DNA of 64,000 nt. It comes from Salticus scenicus (Eukaryota > Arthropoda > Arachnida > Araneae > Salticidae). Below the pieces are notes generated by a model. That model had not been told where the DNA came from, made no database searches, and saw only the letters and a program-made list of their open reading frames with translations. How positions within the stretch are numbered: the stretch's first letter is position 1; each line of letters starts with the position of its first letter. The position numbers and the translations under genes were made by a program. The stretch is from assembly GCA_963930645.1 (NCBI GenBank), contig OZ005649.1, positions 77,305,126-77,369,125 on the forward strand. The letters run 5' to 3'. Positions 1 through 12,734 of the stretch are shown piece by piece.

Positions 1-2935
1 TAATTTAAACCACATGTTGTGAGATGCTGTCCATTAATTTAAATAAACTTTTCTAAATAATGGGTTACATTAAACCCTCATCACATTAATTATTTCTTTT
101 CTAATAAACACATAAATCTCATCAACACAGTTATGTGAAATCAAAATTTCTTACAGACAGCAACTCACGTACTAAGCTCTCAAAATACAATCTAAAAGTA
201 ATTTCATTTTTCCAAGAAACACTGATTTCAAAGAGATTACAATAAAAACTTATCTTTATTTCATTTCATGAAAAGTCCAAGAAATTATTCTCAATGAAAC
301 ATAAATTCAGATCTTATTTTCTACTTTTCCTTTTAAAACAAATTGTACCTAACTGATTTATTTCACAGCAAATTATTACATAGAAAAAATTACACACTTT
401 AGTACAATCAAAATCACTTTACTTTCCTCACTTTTCTTTTTAAATTCATATATCATATCTCAAACAAAAATAATAAAAAGCCTACCACAATAGGTTAATG
501 AAGTAAACTGTTCAAATGTTTTTAAATGTTTATTTGATTACCATTTTAAGATTTATGAGTTATGATCTAATTTTGAAATCCAAAAAATTTTATTAAATTT
601 TAGTTCAGTTTTATCAAAATGTTATATATTCTTTTTATTATTATTATTAAGGGAATAAAAGAACTTATTACCTCCCTATCTCTAATGTGAAGTTGTCACT
701 GGATAGCTGGGGGTCCTATTATTTCCTGGTCTATTAATAATTTCTACACACAGGTGGATTTTTAGACTGTATGTACGTAGATTTTTTCCATCCCTCAGGA
801 GCCAACGGGTTTTGTAATACTGCATAGAAGTCCACTCCTTCAAACAGTAAGTCGATATCAATACTAGCTTGAGTAAGGGAAGAAAGGGGTTTGGTTTCCA
901 TTCTAGATTTTTGGGAGATTTTGATAGGCATGTTATACTTCATTCCTCAGCTACGCTCTCTCTGTACGATACCATCGGGACAGTTTTCTTCAATGAAATG
1001 CAAATATGATCTTCCTCTAAATCTTGTAAGCAAGTTTTAAGGGAAGTTCTCCTACGCCAGCAACAATTGGATCACCAAATTCTTCTGGAAATATTTTTCA
1101 TCGTCAAAAAAGGAGCGATTTCTGTAATAACTGTATCACCAGTTCTGAGTCGAGCAACAGCATACTTCCGCAGAACCCGTCCACACTTATGGTCGCACAA
1201 CATCGCCGTTTATTGCCATAAATAAAAGACCAAATTTTATATTTCAGAGGAACCTCCAAAGGGCCCTTCAAGGGCCCAGGGCCCTACTCCGCTAAACTCT
1301 TACTCTATCGTTCACATCACACCCACGTAGCTTGCTTCCTCCATGCCGCTGACGCTCGTCGCGTCCTGTCCTGTACTTCCCACCCAAACTTTTTGGATGC
1401 CAGAACGGAAGTGAAACTTAAACGGTAAAGCCTCTCTTATTCAAGAGACACGCCGACCTACCTCTTTAAATGCGAGGAATTACTTTTTCTCCCCACTACA
1501 AACTGACCTATGTCAGCTAGCAGCAACCTTGAGAGCTAAGGTCACATTCCCCCCTCAATTCACACAATCCCAATAAAAGAAGAGTGTTTGAGCTTTTCAT
1601 CCTTTTCTTTTTTCGCATGACATAATTTTATTTCCCTCTAATCCTAGGTTTTATTTTTCCCGAGTCAAAATAATTCAACTTTAGTTTTAATAATAATAAA
1701 AAAAAAAAAAAAAAAAAAAAAAAGCTAAGTTATTAAATTATTTATTTATTTATCATTTTAATTAAATAGCGAAAACTAATAAAAACTCAGTTAAGGAAAA
1801 TCCTTAACAGTATATTATCTCCATATTAACAGTATCCCATGCTAAATTAATAATATTGATAGTAATAATGCATGTCTTCTAAATACTTTTGTACATTGCT
1901 TCCAGTACAGATTAAATAATCATAAAAAAAAACTGTACGTGTTACAACAGATTTTTCACTACTATTTTTTAATTTTGCACTACAGAATTAGTTGAAAATA
2001 GTTAATTTCATTTATGTTACCTCCCCCCAAAAAAATGGACTAGTGTAATAAAACATAAAAAAAAAAAAAATCTATATATTAAACGAGCATATTAATATTA
2101 AGTACAGATTTCTTTTGTGCTAAAAATAAAAGGTTTTAACAGAAAAAAAAAAAAAAAAAAATTCTGTAAATTGACATAAGAATTGCATAATAGAACTTAA
2201 TATTTTCGTACTTTAGAATTTTATTGTTAATATGTAAAATGTTTTATTGCATGTATATAAAATTCCACTTAATGATAATAATTTTCGTCATTAATTACAG
2301 TTTCTATTAATTTCGAGAATAATAAATCCCTAGAAAGCTACGTTAATTAGAGCTTAAAAAAAATTAAAATCTGCATCAGTACAAAATGCATTAGTAAACT
2401 GGGACAAATATCATTCGAACAGAAATAAATATGTGTGTTTCTTTGATTTACATATGAAATAACATTCTCAAAATATTTCTGTTATATTTGCTGTAAAATG
2501 CATTTCTAATCACTTGCAGCAACGTTAAAAGTTAATTGTATTTTCTAATTATTTGCAAATTAGTCACTGTTGTTACGTATTAGGACACTAACGAGGAAAG
2601 TCTCCATAGGTGCATACGCAAAAAAGTTCGAAAAAATTACAGCATACACTTGTAACGAGGTTATGTTTGTTTATAAAAAAAAAAAAAAAAAATTGGAGCG
2701 GAATCACTATACATTCTTCGTAAAAAAATATTAAAAATGTCCAATTCTTGGCTATTTATCGATTGCTACAAACACAATGAAAACTGATGCAAACGGTTTT
2801 TTGATAAATACTCATTTTAAAAAAACCTTTTAAATACTCTTCATACTAAACTAGTTTAAGAAACTTTAGTTTATAGAAAACAAAGCATAATTCAAATAAA
2901 TTTAATAAGTTACCCTATATTTGCTTCATTCTTTG
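1..2935. other. AT-rich host intergenic DNA
   Basis: This stretch is dominated by A/T runs and short poly(A) tracts (for example near 1700, 2060, 2145 and 2675). No convincing gene was found except weak exon-like traces at 734-1200. Positions 660-1560 are visibly richer in G+C than their surroundings, which may mark an old exon or element remnant. It lacks the promoter and hairpin modules found after 13,959, so it looks like ordinary host DNA. Confidence 0.6.
734..1200 (-). pseudogene. possible host exon remnants
   Basis: Two traces lie on the minus strand. One is an open 69-codon stretch (734-943) with a non-simple composition (LLFEGVDFYAVLQNP). The other, near 1085-1197, reads through RTGDTVITEIAPFL and resembles the start of SET domains in SMYD-type proteins, where a GD-V-E-PF pattern is usual. 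The second frame is broken by a stop and continues in another frame, so it is decayed or spliced. The family match is short and could be chance; no gene model can be built. Confidence 0.22.
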
Positions 2936-3480
2936 TGAGCTGCTTTCGGTCTGGGGCCCCAAACCTTCATGAGACGTTGCTCGAGTGGTAAGTGGTTTCT
3001 TTTCTTGATCTTCCTCTTCACCTGTAATCAGGCGGCGCTACTATGTGTCTATTCCGATTCTCCATTCATGGTCATTAATCGAATTAGGCTCATTGATAAT
3101 TTCGACGGTTTCGCGGCAGTAAGCATAGGTGGAGTTATCATAATTAGCTAATTTTTTAACGTCATCAAACTGGATGTTTATTCTGTTTTCGCGGTAGCTT
3201 TTTGATAGCGCGGTATTATTTCTGTCGTATTTTAAATCGTTTTGGTGCTCTTTAATCCGTGTACTTATTTTCCTTTTTGTTACTCCCACATAACAACCCG
3301 TTTCTCCATTGTTGTGTTTAAGGGGGATTTTATAAATTCCGGCAGTTTCCAATGGGAATATATTATCCTTATCGTTCCTTAAAATTTGAAAAATGTTCTG
3401 ATTCGGTTTAATTGGAATATTGACATTTAATTTCTTGCCAGCATTTTTAATTTTGTTAGATGTTCCTTGGTTATATGGGA
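2936..3480 (-). pseudogene. Penelope-like element fragment, GIY-YIG end
   Basis: The minus strand encodes the C-terminal part of a Penelope-like retroelement. The GIY-YIG endonuclease core is clear: AGIYKIPLKH, then CYVGVTKRKISTRIKEHQND, from the start of the open stretch 3041-3352. The 3' flank (GGGGCCCCAAACC reading on the plus strand near 2955) matches the 3' ends of the copies ending near 4901 and 8226. The fragment stops abruptly at about 3480, where a plus-strand copy starts, giving a tail-out inverted pair. It lacks the whole reverse transcriptase. Confidence 0.85.
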
Positions 3481-4930
3481 TATCTACCGTAATCTACTCC
3501 CCCCCCCCCCCCTCAAATAATAGTTTAAGTTCGACAGAAGATTTTATTAAACGTTTAAGAGAACTCGAAATTAGGGACAACGATTGTTTAGTAAGCTTTG
3601 ATGTCGTAAATTTATTTCCATGAATAGACATTAACGAAATTTCAGATATAATTAATTATACAATTAAAGAAAATTACGGAACAGAAATAGCCAGTACTTT
3701 AATATCCACCAGTAACTTAATACTTCGCGAAAGTTTCTTTAAATTTAATAATAGCATTTATAAACAAAATATGGGTGTGCCTATGGGTTCACCGATATCC
3801 GGAATAATAGCTGAATTTAAACTAAGAAATATGGAAAATAATATTCTGAAACTCCTAAACGATAAAATAGTTTTTGGGGTAAGATACGTGGATGACGTCT
3901 TTGCTATAATCCATAACGATCAGGATTTAAATGAGATCCTTAACGAACTAAATAAGTTAGATAAAAACATTAAATTTACCTGTGAACGCGAGATTAAGAA
4001 TCAGATTAACTATTTAGACGTAAAAATAACACGCAAAAATAACAGTTTAAGAACCACAGTTTATAGAAAACCAACGGCTAGCAGCGAAATAATTAATAAC
4101 CGTAGTAAAACCCCATACCAATATAAAGTAAATGCAATTAGAAGCTATATAAACCGCTCAATTTTGATTTGTACAGATAAGTCCGATTTGAAAAAAGAAT
4201 TAAACTATATAAAAACGCTAACCACTGAAGCCGGCTACCCAAAGAACATCGTAGAAAAGTTGTATAAAAAACGAATTAAACAATTAAATCATATACCCAG
4301 TCGTCAGAATTCACCGAAGAAATTTACCCATTCAATCCCATATAACCAAGGAACATCTAACAAAATTAAAAATGCTGCCAAGAAATTAAATGTCAATATT
4401 CCAATTAAACCGATTCAGAACATTTTTCAAATTATAAGGAACGATAAGGACAATATATCCCCATTGGAAACTGCCGGAATTTATAAAATCCCCCTTAAAC
4501 ACAACAATGGAGAAACGGGTTGTTATGTGGGAGTAACAAAAAGGAAAATAAGTACACGGATTAAAGAGCACCAAAACGATTTAAAATACGAGAGAAATAA
4601 TACCGTGCTATCAAAAAGCTACCGCGAAAACAGAATAAACATCCAGTTTGATGACGTTAAAAAATTAGCTAATTATGATAACTCCACCTACGCTTACTTC
4701 CGCGAAACCGTCGAAATCATTAATGAGCCTAATTCGATTAATGACCATGAATCGAGAATCGGAATAGACACCCAGTGGCGCCGCCTGATTACAGGTGAAG
4801 AGGAAGATCAAGAAAAGAAACCACTTACCACTCGAGCAACGTCTGATGAAGGTTTGGGGCCCCAGACCGAAAGCAGCTCACAAAGAATGAAGCAAAAATA
4901 GGGTAACTTATTAAATTTATTTGAATTATG
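3481..4930 (+). pseudogene. Penelope-like element, 5'-truncated, RT + GIY-YIG
   Basis: This plus-strand copy begins inside the reverse transcriptase at YRNLLPP and runs to the native C-terminus at 4901. RT landmarks are VSFDVVNLFP (motif A), MGVPMGSPISG (motif B) and the catalytic box RYVDDVFA (motif C). The GIY-YIG domain follows near 4470-4600. One in-frame TGA at 3621-3623 interrupts motif A, where the copy at 5804 has a serine codon. From 3771 to 4901 the frame is open for 376 codons. The N-terminus is missing, so the copy cannot be autonomous. A C tract of about 14 bases marks the RT start region. Confidence 0.88.
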
Positions 4931-5803
4931 CTTCGTTTTCAATAAACTAAAGTAATGTTGATGTCGTACACCTGGACTTTTTATATTCACGAAGTGGTGT
5001 TTGTCTTTTATTCCGAGATTCATGGTCGATTAAAAATTAAAACTTAAAATTAATTATTGTTTATATAAATGTGCGCGTTCCTTTCTGAATTATAATCTTA
5101 AAAAATTTTTTATATCCGTATAGTGGATGTTTTCTTAACATTATGTAATGTTTAAATATAGTTTTTAACGCGTTTTTTCCTATTCAATTAAAATTCAATG
5201 TAAATTTAATTAAAACTTACATATAAAAAAAAAAAAAAAATAAATAAAATTGTTTACAAAATGCGTTCGCGTTTCTTTGGTATTGAAATTTTAAAAACTT
5301 TTACATCCGTTTAGTAGATGTTCTTTGTCTTTGTTTAAATGTTAGTCGGGTTTTTTCCTATTTGTTTAAAATTAATATCAATTAGAATTTAAAATAAAAT
5401 ATGGTTGGTATAAAAAATGACCGTGGTTTTTAGGTATTGAAGTTCTTAAAACTTTTCGCATCCGTTTCGTGGATTGTTTAATAACATAGTTTAGGGTTTA
5501 AAATCTAGTTGTATTTTTCAATGTAAGTGTTTTTCTTCCCCCTGGTCGTTTGATAATTGGGATTGCGGTTTTAAAGGTGTCGGTGTTTGTTTTTCATAGG
5601 ATTTAATAATTTAGTATCTCAATGTTTTTTTTTTTTCCCTTCACTTCTTCTTTAGCTTTCTGAAGTTTTAGCATTATAGACTTAAGAGAAAAGTACCCCC
5701 TCCCTCCTCGCTCCTTCCTTTGAACTTTTTGAATCCTTGATGCGACGGATTTTGGCTCTCGGTTCCCGAGTTTTTGCTATTAGCGTATAAATATTATTTT
5801 AAA
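4931..5803. other. non-coding spacer with degenerate direct repeats
   Basis: This is AT-rich sequence between two Penelope-like copies. A degenerate phrase (TCCGT-TAGT-GGATGTT-like) recurs near 5115, 5305 and 5460, so it may be the 5' untranslated region of the element that follows. No coding signal is seen. A pyrimidine-rich stretch with T8-10 runs lies at 5620-5720. Confidence 0.4.
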
Positions 5804-8226
5804 ATGAATAGAAATGAGACGTTTTCAAGGTTAAAGAAACTTAACAAAAAGAGGGTTAAAACTGAAGAAAGTATAAACTTTTTACAGGATTGCAGACATT
5901 TTAAAGTCGTTTCCAAAGTTTTTAAAATAAAAAACAAAACGTTAATTAAAAGTTACCCTCATGATGTACATATTTTTGAAAAAAGTGTCATATCCAAGGC
6001 GTGACGCCATAAAAAGTCAGATTTATATAAAATTCTGGAGAGAATCGAGGAAACCGAGGAATACGCGAAAAGTGTTTATGATGAGGGTGAATTTACCGTT
6101 TTAAAAAATAAAATCGAGATTTTTGAAAAGGTAGAAAGAAATATTTTGATTAGGAGACATAATAAAAAATTAAAATTTTGGTTAGAAAAGAAAAACATAG
6201 AAATTAAACCAATTAAAGAGCAACCGTATTTAAATTTTTCCGATTACAAAATTATTAGCCACGAAGATGCCTTGTTAAAACTTGGACCTAAATTCATACT
6301 CGAACAACCAGTTAACATCAACGAATGTATTGCTAAAATTGAAACTGCTATTGAAAAAATCCCGGTTCAAAATAAAAACACCATTCGTAACATAGCCCAT
6401 AGGGAACTAAATAAAAGCATCAATAATAAAAATGTAAATTGCACCGATATAAAAGCTTTAAAGCAGTTAAAGAAGAACGAACAGATAACTTGTACATTAA
6501 CGGATAAAACCAGGAAAATTGCAATTTTGAATAAAACAGACTACATAAATAAAATGAATGACACCATTGAGGAAATAGGCACCACCAAAGTTAAAAAAGA
6601 TCCCAATAAAAAACTAATAGACAAGGTAAACCAGTTAATTAAGCATGGTAAATGGCCTGATAATCGCCCACCTTTTATTACTAATTTCGCTCCTAACACA
6701 CCTCGCCAGTTCGGTCGCTTTAAAGACCATAAGGATCCGCTTAAATTTCGCCCAATAGTCAATAAAAGAGAAGGCCCCACATACCCCCTGGAAAAGAACA
6801 TGACAAATATCTACCGTAATCTACTCCCCCCCCCCCCCTCAAATGATAGTTTAAGTTCGACAGAAGATTTTATTAAACGTTTAAGAGAACTCGAAATTAG
6901 GGACAACGATTGTTTTGTAAGCTTTGATATAGTAAATTTATTTCCATCAATAGACATTAACGAAATTTCAGATATAATTAATGATACAATTAAAGAAAAT
7001 TACGGAACAGAAATAGCCAATACTTTAATATCCACCAGTAACTTAATACTTCGCGAAAGTTTCTTTAAATTTAATAATAGCATTTATAAACAAAATATGG
7101 GTGTGCCTATGAGTTCACCGATATCCGGGATAATAGCTGAATTTAAACTAAGAAATATGGAAAATAATATTCTGAAACTCCTAAACGATAAAATATTTTT
7201 TGGGGTAAGATACGTGGATGACGTCTTTGCTATAATCCATAAAGATCAGGATGTTAATGAGATCCTTAACGAACTAAATAAGTTAGATAAAAACATTAAA
7301 TTTACCTGTGAACGCGAGATTAAGAATCAGATTAACTATTTAGACGTAAAAATAACACGCAAAAATAACAGTTTAAGAACCACAGTTTATAGAAAACCAA
7401 CGGCTAGCAGCGAAATAATTATTAACCGTAGTAAAACCCCATACCATTATAAAGTAAATGCAATTAGAAGCTATATAAACCGCGCAATTTTGATTTATAC
7501 AGATAAGTCCGATTTGAAAAAGAATTAAACTATATAAAAACGCTAACCACTGAAGCCGGCTACCCAAAGAACATCGTAGAAAAGTTGTATAAAAAACGAA
7601 TTAAACAATTAAATCATATACCCAGTCGTCAGAATTCACCGAAGAAATTTACCCATTCAATCCCATATAACCAAGGAACATCTAACAAAATTAAAAATGC
7701 TGCCAAGAAATTAAATGTCAATATTCCAATTAAACCGAATGAGAACATTTTTCAAATTATAAGGAACGATAAGGACAATATATCCCCATTGGAAACTGCC
7801 GGAATTTATAAAATCCCCCTTAAACACAACAATGGAGAAACGGGTTGTTATGTGGGAGTAACAAAAAGGAAAATAAGTACACGGAGTAAAGAGCACCAAA
7901 ACGATTTAAAATACGACAGAAATAATACCGCGCTATCAAAAAGCTATGGCGAAAACAGAATAAACAACCAATTTGATGACGTTAAAAAATTAGCTAATTA
8001 TGATAACTCCACCTACGCTTACTACCGCGAAACCGTCGAAATCATCAATGAGCCTAATTCGATTAATGACCATGAATCGAGAATCGGAATAGACACATAG
8101 TAGCGCCGCCTGATTACAGGTGAAGAGGAAGATCAAGAAAAGAAACCACTTACCACTCGAGCAACGTCTGATGAAGGTTTGGGGCCCCAGACCGAAAGCA
8201 GCTCACAAAGAATGAAGCAAAAATAG
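5804..8226 (+). pseudogene. Penelope-like element, nearly full length, inactivated
   Basis: This is the longest copy. The first ATG is at 5804 (MNRNETFSRL), followed by a lysine-rich N-terminal region, the RT (VSFDIVNLFPSID, MGVPMSSPISG, RYVDDVFA) and the GIY-YIG domain near 7790-7900. It is broken three times: an in-frame TGA at 6002-6004, loss of one A near 7520 that shifts frame, and a TAG at 8098-8100 about 46 codons before the end used by the copy at 3481. Motif B reads MSSPIS instead of MGSPIS, a change at a conserved glycine. It is therefore an inactive element that still shows the full domain order. Confidence 0.88.
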
Positions 8227-8343
8227 GGTAACTTATTAAATTTATTTTAGTTTAAGAAAGTTTACTTTAAATAAATATACATTTATAACTACAGATTTGT
8301 CAAAATATTTATAAGTAAAACTAACGATCAAATTATATAACTT

Positions 8344-8556
8344 TTAAAACCCGAATAAACTATTACGTCAGAAACGGCAAAGAAAAATATTGGAAATGCA
8401 TACAGCTGTTTCGGCAGCCTTAAGCGTGCCGTCTTCAGTGCAAAAAGGATCCTTTTTGCACTGAAGACGGCACGCTTAAGGCTGCCGAAAAAGCTGTATG
8501 CATTTCCAATATTTTTCTTGCGCGTTTCTGACGTAGTAGTTTATTCGGGTTTTAAT
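8344..8556. mobile_element. foldback (MITE-like) element
   Basis: This is an inverted repeat of about 100 bases per arm centred near 8449, at CTTTTTGC around a GGATCC core. Both outer ends carry CCCGAATAAACTA/TAGTTTATTCGGG and an ACGTCAGAAAC/GTTTCTGACGT block. It has no coding capacity. The near-perfect arms suggest a recent or hairpin-type element. The superfamily is not identifiable by eye. Confidence 0.65.
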
Positions 8557-9378
8557 ATTCCAACGCCAAGTCTCCTGTTATTATATATAACTTTTAATTT
8601 AAGTGAAAAACCTAAACTAAGCTTAAGTTTCACTTGAGATTTCAATATTATGTCTTAAAGTTAAAAAGAATTGCGCATATTTATTTATTTTGTATAATAA
8701 ATTAAAAAGAACGTACATAACACTTTGAAAAGGAAACAATGATAAAGAGCAATCACTTATCAGTGCTCTATTTTGTGTTTTTAAAGAATACCGATTGGAC
8801 AACCGGTAATTTAGCTGAAAATTTAAATTGATGGAAATTATTTCAAACTTAAATTTAAATTTTAAATTTCAGTGTAGATTACATATTAATATTGAAAATT
8901 TATAACTTTTTTAGCATAATTTACTTTTTATTAGACTGATTAGATAAAATTTACCAAATAACTTTTTTAACCCTACGTACTAAATTAATTTAAATAAGTT
9001 TAAACTTTTTTTAAAAAATTATATTTGTATAACTGCGATTTTTGAACCGTGCACCTTTTGTTAATTTATTTAAACTTTAAACAAATTTTTAATGGAAAAT
9101 TATGATAAATTTTTAAGCTTTTAATGAATTTAAATAATAACCATAGATTAAAAGGGGGAGAAAACAGGTCTTTGGATTAGCAAAAATGTCAAAAACAAAT
9201 TTATTTGTAAGAGCATACCTTTGATGAAAGGTGCTTCATTAGAGGTAATCTTACCCCCTCCCTCTCCATCCCCCAAGGAAAAACTTTTTTTTTTTTTAAT
9301 TTCTTTTTTCTCTATGATTAGTTACATTTACTGTTTGTTTCTCCCAATAATAGAATTCACGTAATTCACGTATTTCTT

Positions 9379-9412
<34 letters not shown>

Positions 9413-10499
9413 TATTTAAACTTGGCTAGGACACTTGGCTGCGACATGAATTTCCAGAATTCACAATATGCCAGTAATTTACAGCCGTCTGCTTACAGTC
9501 CCATGATATATATTTTTTATTTTCATGTTTCACATCTTTAAGAAGCAATTCTATAGTATAATCATTTTCATTAGAATTTTACTATGTTTCGTTAGACGAA
9601 GGGTATATGCATCATCAGGAATGCCTTCTTATTAATTATAACTTAACAAACTCATATTTTTTACATATTTCAACAATGAGGTTTTTTAATTTAATTTCAT
9701 CTTATATAACATTTGTGAATGCAATATTTTTTTCTATGTATTATTTATGCAACATCCAAACTGTATTGTACTTCTTGATTTTCAAGTACATAGTCTATAA
9801 TTAAAAAAATAAATAAAAATAAATAAATAAATAATATTTTAAATTGTAAAATTCGTTTTAAACGTTAACTAAAAGTAAAAACAATTATTTGCAACTTGCA
9901 AAATATAGAAGATTTGTTAATTACCAAATGAAAAACAACAGATATGTACAACTTAAATGTGTATTTGACTGCAATTTAAGTATTTGCAACTCACAAGTAA
10001 AAATAATATTAATAATAATGCTAATTAAAAAAAAATTTTAAGCTAAAATGAAATAATTTTATTTAAAAGGCCACGTGCATACACTATAAAAGCTTGTATG
10101 AGAAACAAGCAATTCTTTCATCGATTAATGTCAAACTGCATTTACTATAACGCTATTCAGAAAGATTTGTATTGTCAGAAATTCTTAAACGCATTAACAT
10201 TACTTGCATTTGACGGGATAGAGAGTTGCTCGCCAAATCGCAAGCATTTTTTTGTCTTTTGGCGCCAAATATTCCATACTATAATATACACATATATATA
10301 TATATATATTACAGACTATCTATTGGGATTCCACCTATAAATTTGACTGATCTTGTATTACCTATGTAAGTAGTATCTCTGTAATTTTTTTTTCACAATA
10401 TTCTGAGTGCGTGCTTTAAGGAGACATTCCTTGTAAGTATTATTTATATGTTAATATATATTATTTAATAACGATTTTACTGACTCTTTGAGCATTATT
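8557..10499. other. AT-rich non-coding host DNA
   Basis: No gene is supported. The stretch contains T runs (9285, 9380-9410), a (TA)n run near 10290 and short chance ORFs with host-like low-complexity composition. Nothing from the virus-like modules occurs here. Confidence 0.55.
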
Positions 10500-11905
10500 T
10501 TAAACAGAAATCAAGCTTTTCGCTGGATGGCCCTACACTTCAACAGTCATTACTTGATTGGAAAGTGGCTGGACTTCCAAAACTTCGTCTTCACCTGTAA
10601 TCAGGAGGCGCCACAGTGTGTCTATTCCATTTTTTTTATTCGTGGTCCTTTACGGCTTCACGGTTATGAATTATCTCTACAGTTTCGCGGAAAAAAGTGT
10701 AGGTGGAGTTATTGTAAGTCACAATTTTAGTTGCATCATTGAATTGAATGTTGATGTTATTTTCCTGATATGTTTTAGCAAAGGCTGTAGTGTTTTTAGC
10801 GTGTTTAATGTCATTTTGATGTTCTTTTAATCTTGTTTTTATTTTTATTTTAGTGACACCTATGTAGCAACCTATATTGTTGTTTTGATACTTAAATCGG
10901 ATTTTGTAAATGCCGGTAGTTTCGAGTGGGAAAATATTATCCTTATCGCTTCTTATAACTTGAAATATATTTGGGTTGGGTTTAACCGGTACATTTATAT
11001 TAAACTTTTCAGCGGCGTTTTCTATTTTATTAGAAGTGCTTTGATTATAAGGGATTGAATATGTGAAATTCATCGGTAATTTTTGGCATTTCGGTATTTG
11101 ATTTAATTGTTGGATTCTTTTTTTATACAATTTCTCTACTAGATCTTTTGGGTATCCTGCTTCTACAGTTAACTTTTTTATATATTTAAGTTCTTCATTT
11201 AAGTCTGGTTTTTCGGAACATATCAAAATTGCTCGGTTAATGTAACTATGGATGGCGTTGATTTTATATCGGTAAATGGTTTTGCTTTGGTTATTTATAA
11301 TTTCGTTGCTGGCCGTGGGTTTTCCGTATGCGGTAGTTTTAATATGACTATTTTCGCGTTTTATTTCAACAGCAAGATAATTAATTTCGTTCTTGGTTTC
11401 GCACTTCTAGCTAAACTTTATATTATTATGAAATTTATTTAGTTCGTTAAGAATTTCGTTAATATTTTGATCTTTTTAAATAACGGCGAAAACATGATCC
11501 ACGTACCTAACCCAGAACGAAATTTTATTTTTCATTAGGTTGAAAATGTCTTTCTCTAGAAATCTTAATTTAAAGTCAGCGATAGATCCCGATATGGGCG
11601 ATCCCATCGGGACTCCTATATTTTGTTTATAAACAGTGTCATTAAATTAAAAAAAAAGCTTTGATGTAATATTAGGTTGCTGTTGGCGACTAGGGTATTC
11701 GCTATATCGGTTTCGTATTTTTCTTTAATTGTGTGATTAATTACTTCGGAAATTTCGTCGATATTAACAGATTGAAGCAGGTTAATTACATCAAAACTAA
11801 CAAATTGGTCATTTTCATTAATCTTTAGTTCTCTTAAACGTTTAACAAAATCTTCGGTTGAGTAAAGTCTACTTTCTAAAGGTGGTAATAAATTACGGGA
11901 AAGTT
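10500..11905 (-). pseudogene. second Penelope-like subfamily copy, truncated
   Basis: This is a diverged subfamily on the minus strand. The open stretch 10636-11226 encodes the RT-endonuclease linker and the GIY-YIG domain (TGIYKIRFKY then GCYIGVTKIKIKTRLKEHQN). Upstream, to about 11890, the RT is present but broken; motif B (GVPMGSPIS) is intact near 11610 while the catalytic box reads YVDH instead of YVDD near 11495. The copy ends at a YRNLLPP-like codon run, the same place where the copy at 3481 begins. It lies tail-out against the plus-strand fragment that follows. Confidence 0.8.
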
Positions 11906-12630
11906 ACCGTAAATTTACCGTGACCGAGAAAACAGACTTAAATAAAGAGCTTAAAAAAAGTTAACTATAAAAGCAGGCTGCCCAAAAAATCTAGTAGAGA
12001 ATTTGTATAAAAAAGGAATCTAACAATTAAATCAAATGCCAAAAATTACCTGTGAATTTGACATATCTAATCCCTTATAATCAAGGCACTTCTTACAAAA
12101 TAAAAACACCGCTAAAAAATTTAATGTAAATGTACCAATTAAAACTAACCCAAATATAATTCAAGTTATAAGAAGCGATAAAGATAATATATTCCCACTC
12201 GAAACCGCCGGCATTTACAAAATCCCTTTTAAGTATCAAAACAATAAAATAGGTTGCTACATAGCTGTCACTAAAATAAAAATAAAAATAAGATTAAAAG
12301 AACATCAAAATGACATTAAATACGCTGAAATTACTACAGCCCTTGCTAAAACATACCAGAAAAATAATATCAACATTCAATTTAATGATACAACTGAAAT
12401 TGCGAATTACAATAACCCCACCTACGCATCTTTCCGCATAACCGTCAAACCGTGAATGACCACGAATCAAAAAGTGGAAGTGACACACTGTGGCGCTTCC
12501 TGATTACAGGTGAAGACGAAGTTTTGGAAGTCCAGCCACTTTCCACTCAAGCAATGACTGATGAAGCGGAGTGTCCTCCAGCGAAAAGCAGCTTATGCCA
12601 GTAATGAAGCAAACAAGTAAGGTCTTTACT
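11906..12630 (+). pseudogene. Penelope-like fragment, GIY-YIG end, decayed
   Basis: This plus-strand fragment starts in the RT-endonuclease linker (EKTDLNKEL-like) and ends at the same 3' tail as the copy at 10500. The GIY-YIG core survives as AGIYKIPFKYQNN and GCYIAVTKIKIK, with YIG changed to YIA. Several stops (near 12020 and 12455) break it. With the preceding copy it forms an inverted pair with both 3' tails facing out. Confidence 0.75.
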
Positions 12631-12734
12631 TTAATAATTGTAATTTGTTTTTCTTCTCGACGATTACCACCTATTGTGAAAAAAATATTGACGCCCAAAC
12701 TGATTAATGATTAAATAACGGAATTATTCTTAGA

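Noticed and set aside
3041..8100. GIY-YIG as a homing endonuclease or repair nuclease gene
   Set aside because: It is the C-terminal domain of one frame with a YVDD reverse transcriptase, which defines Penelope-like elements.
9607..9804. 65-codon plus-strand frame in AT-rich host DNA
   Set aside because: Composition is dominated by Phe, Tyr, Ile and Asn from AT-rich sequence; no motif or conserved copy.
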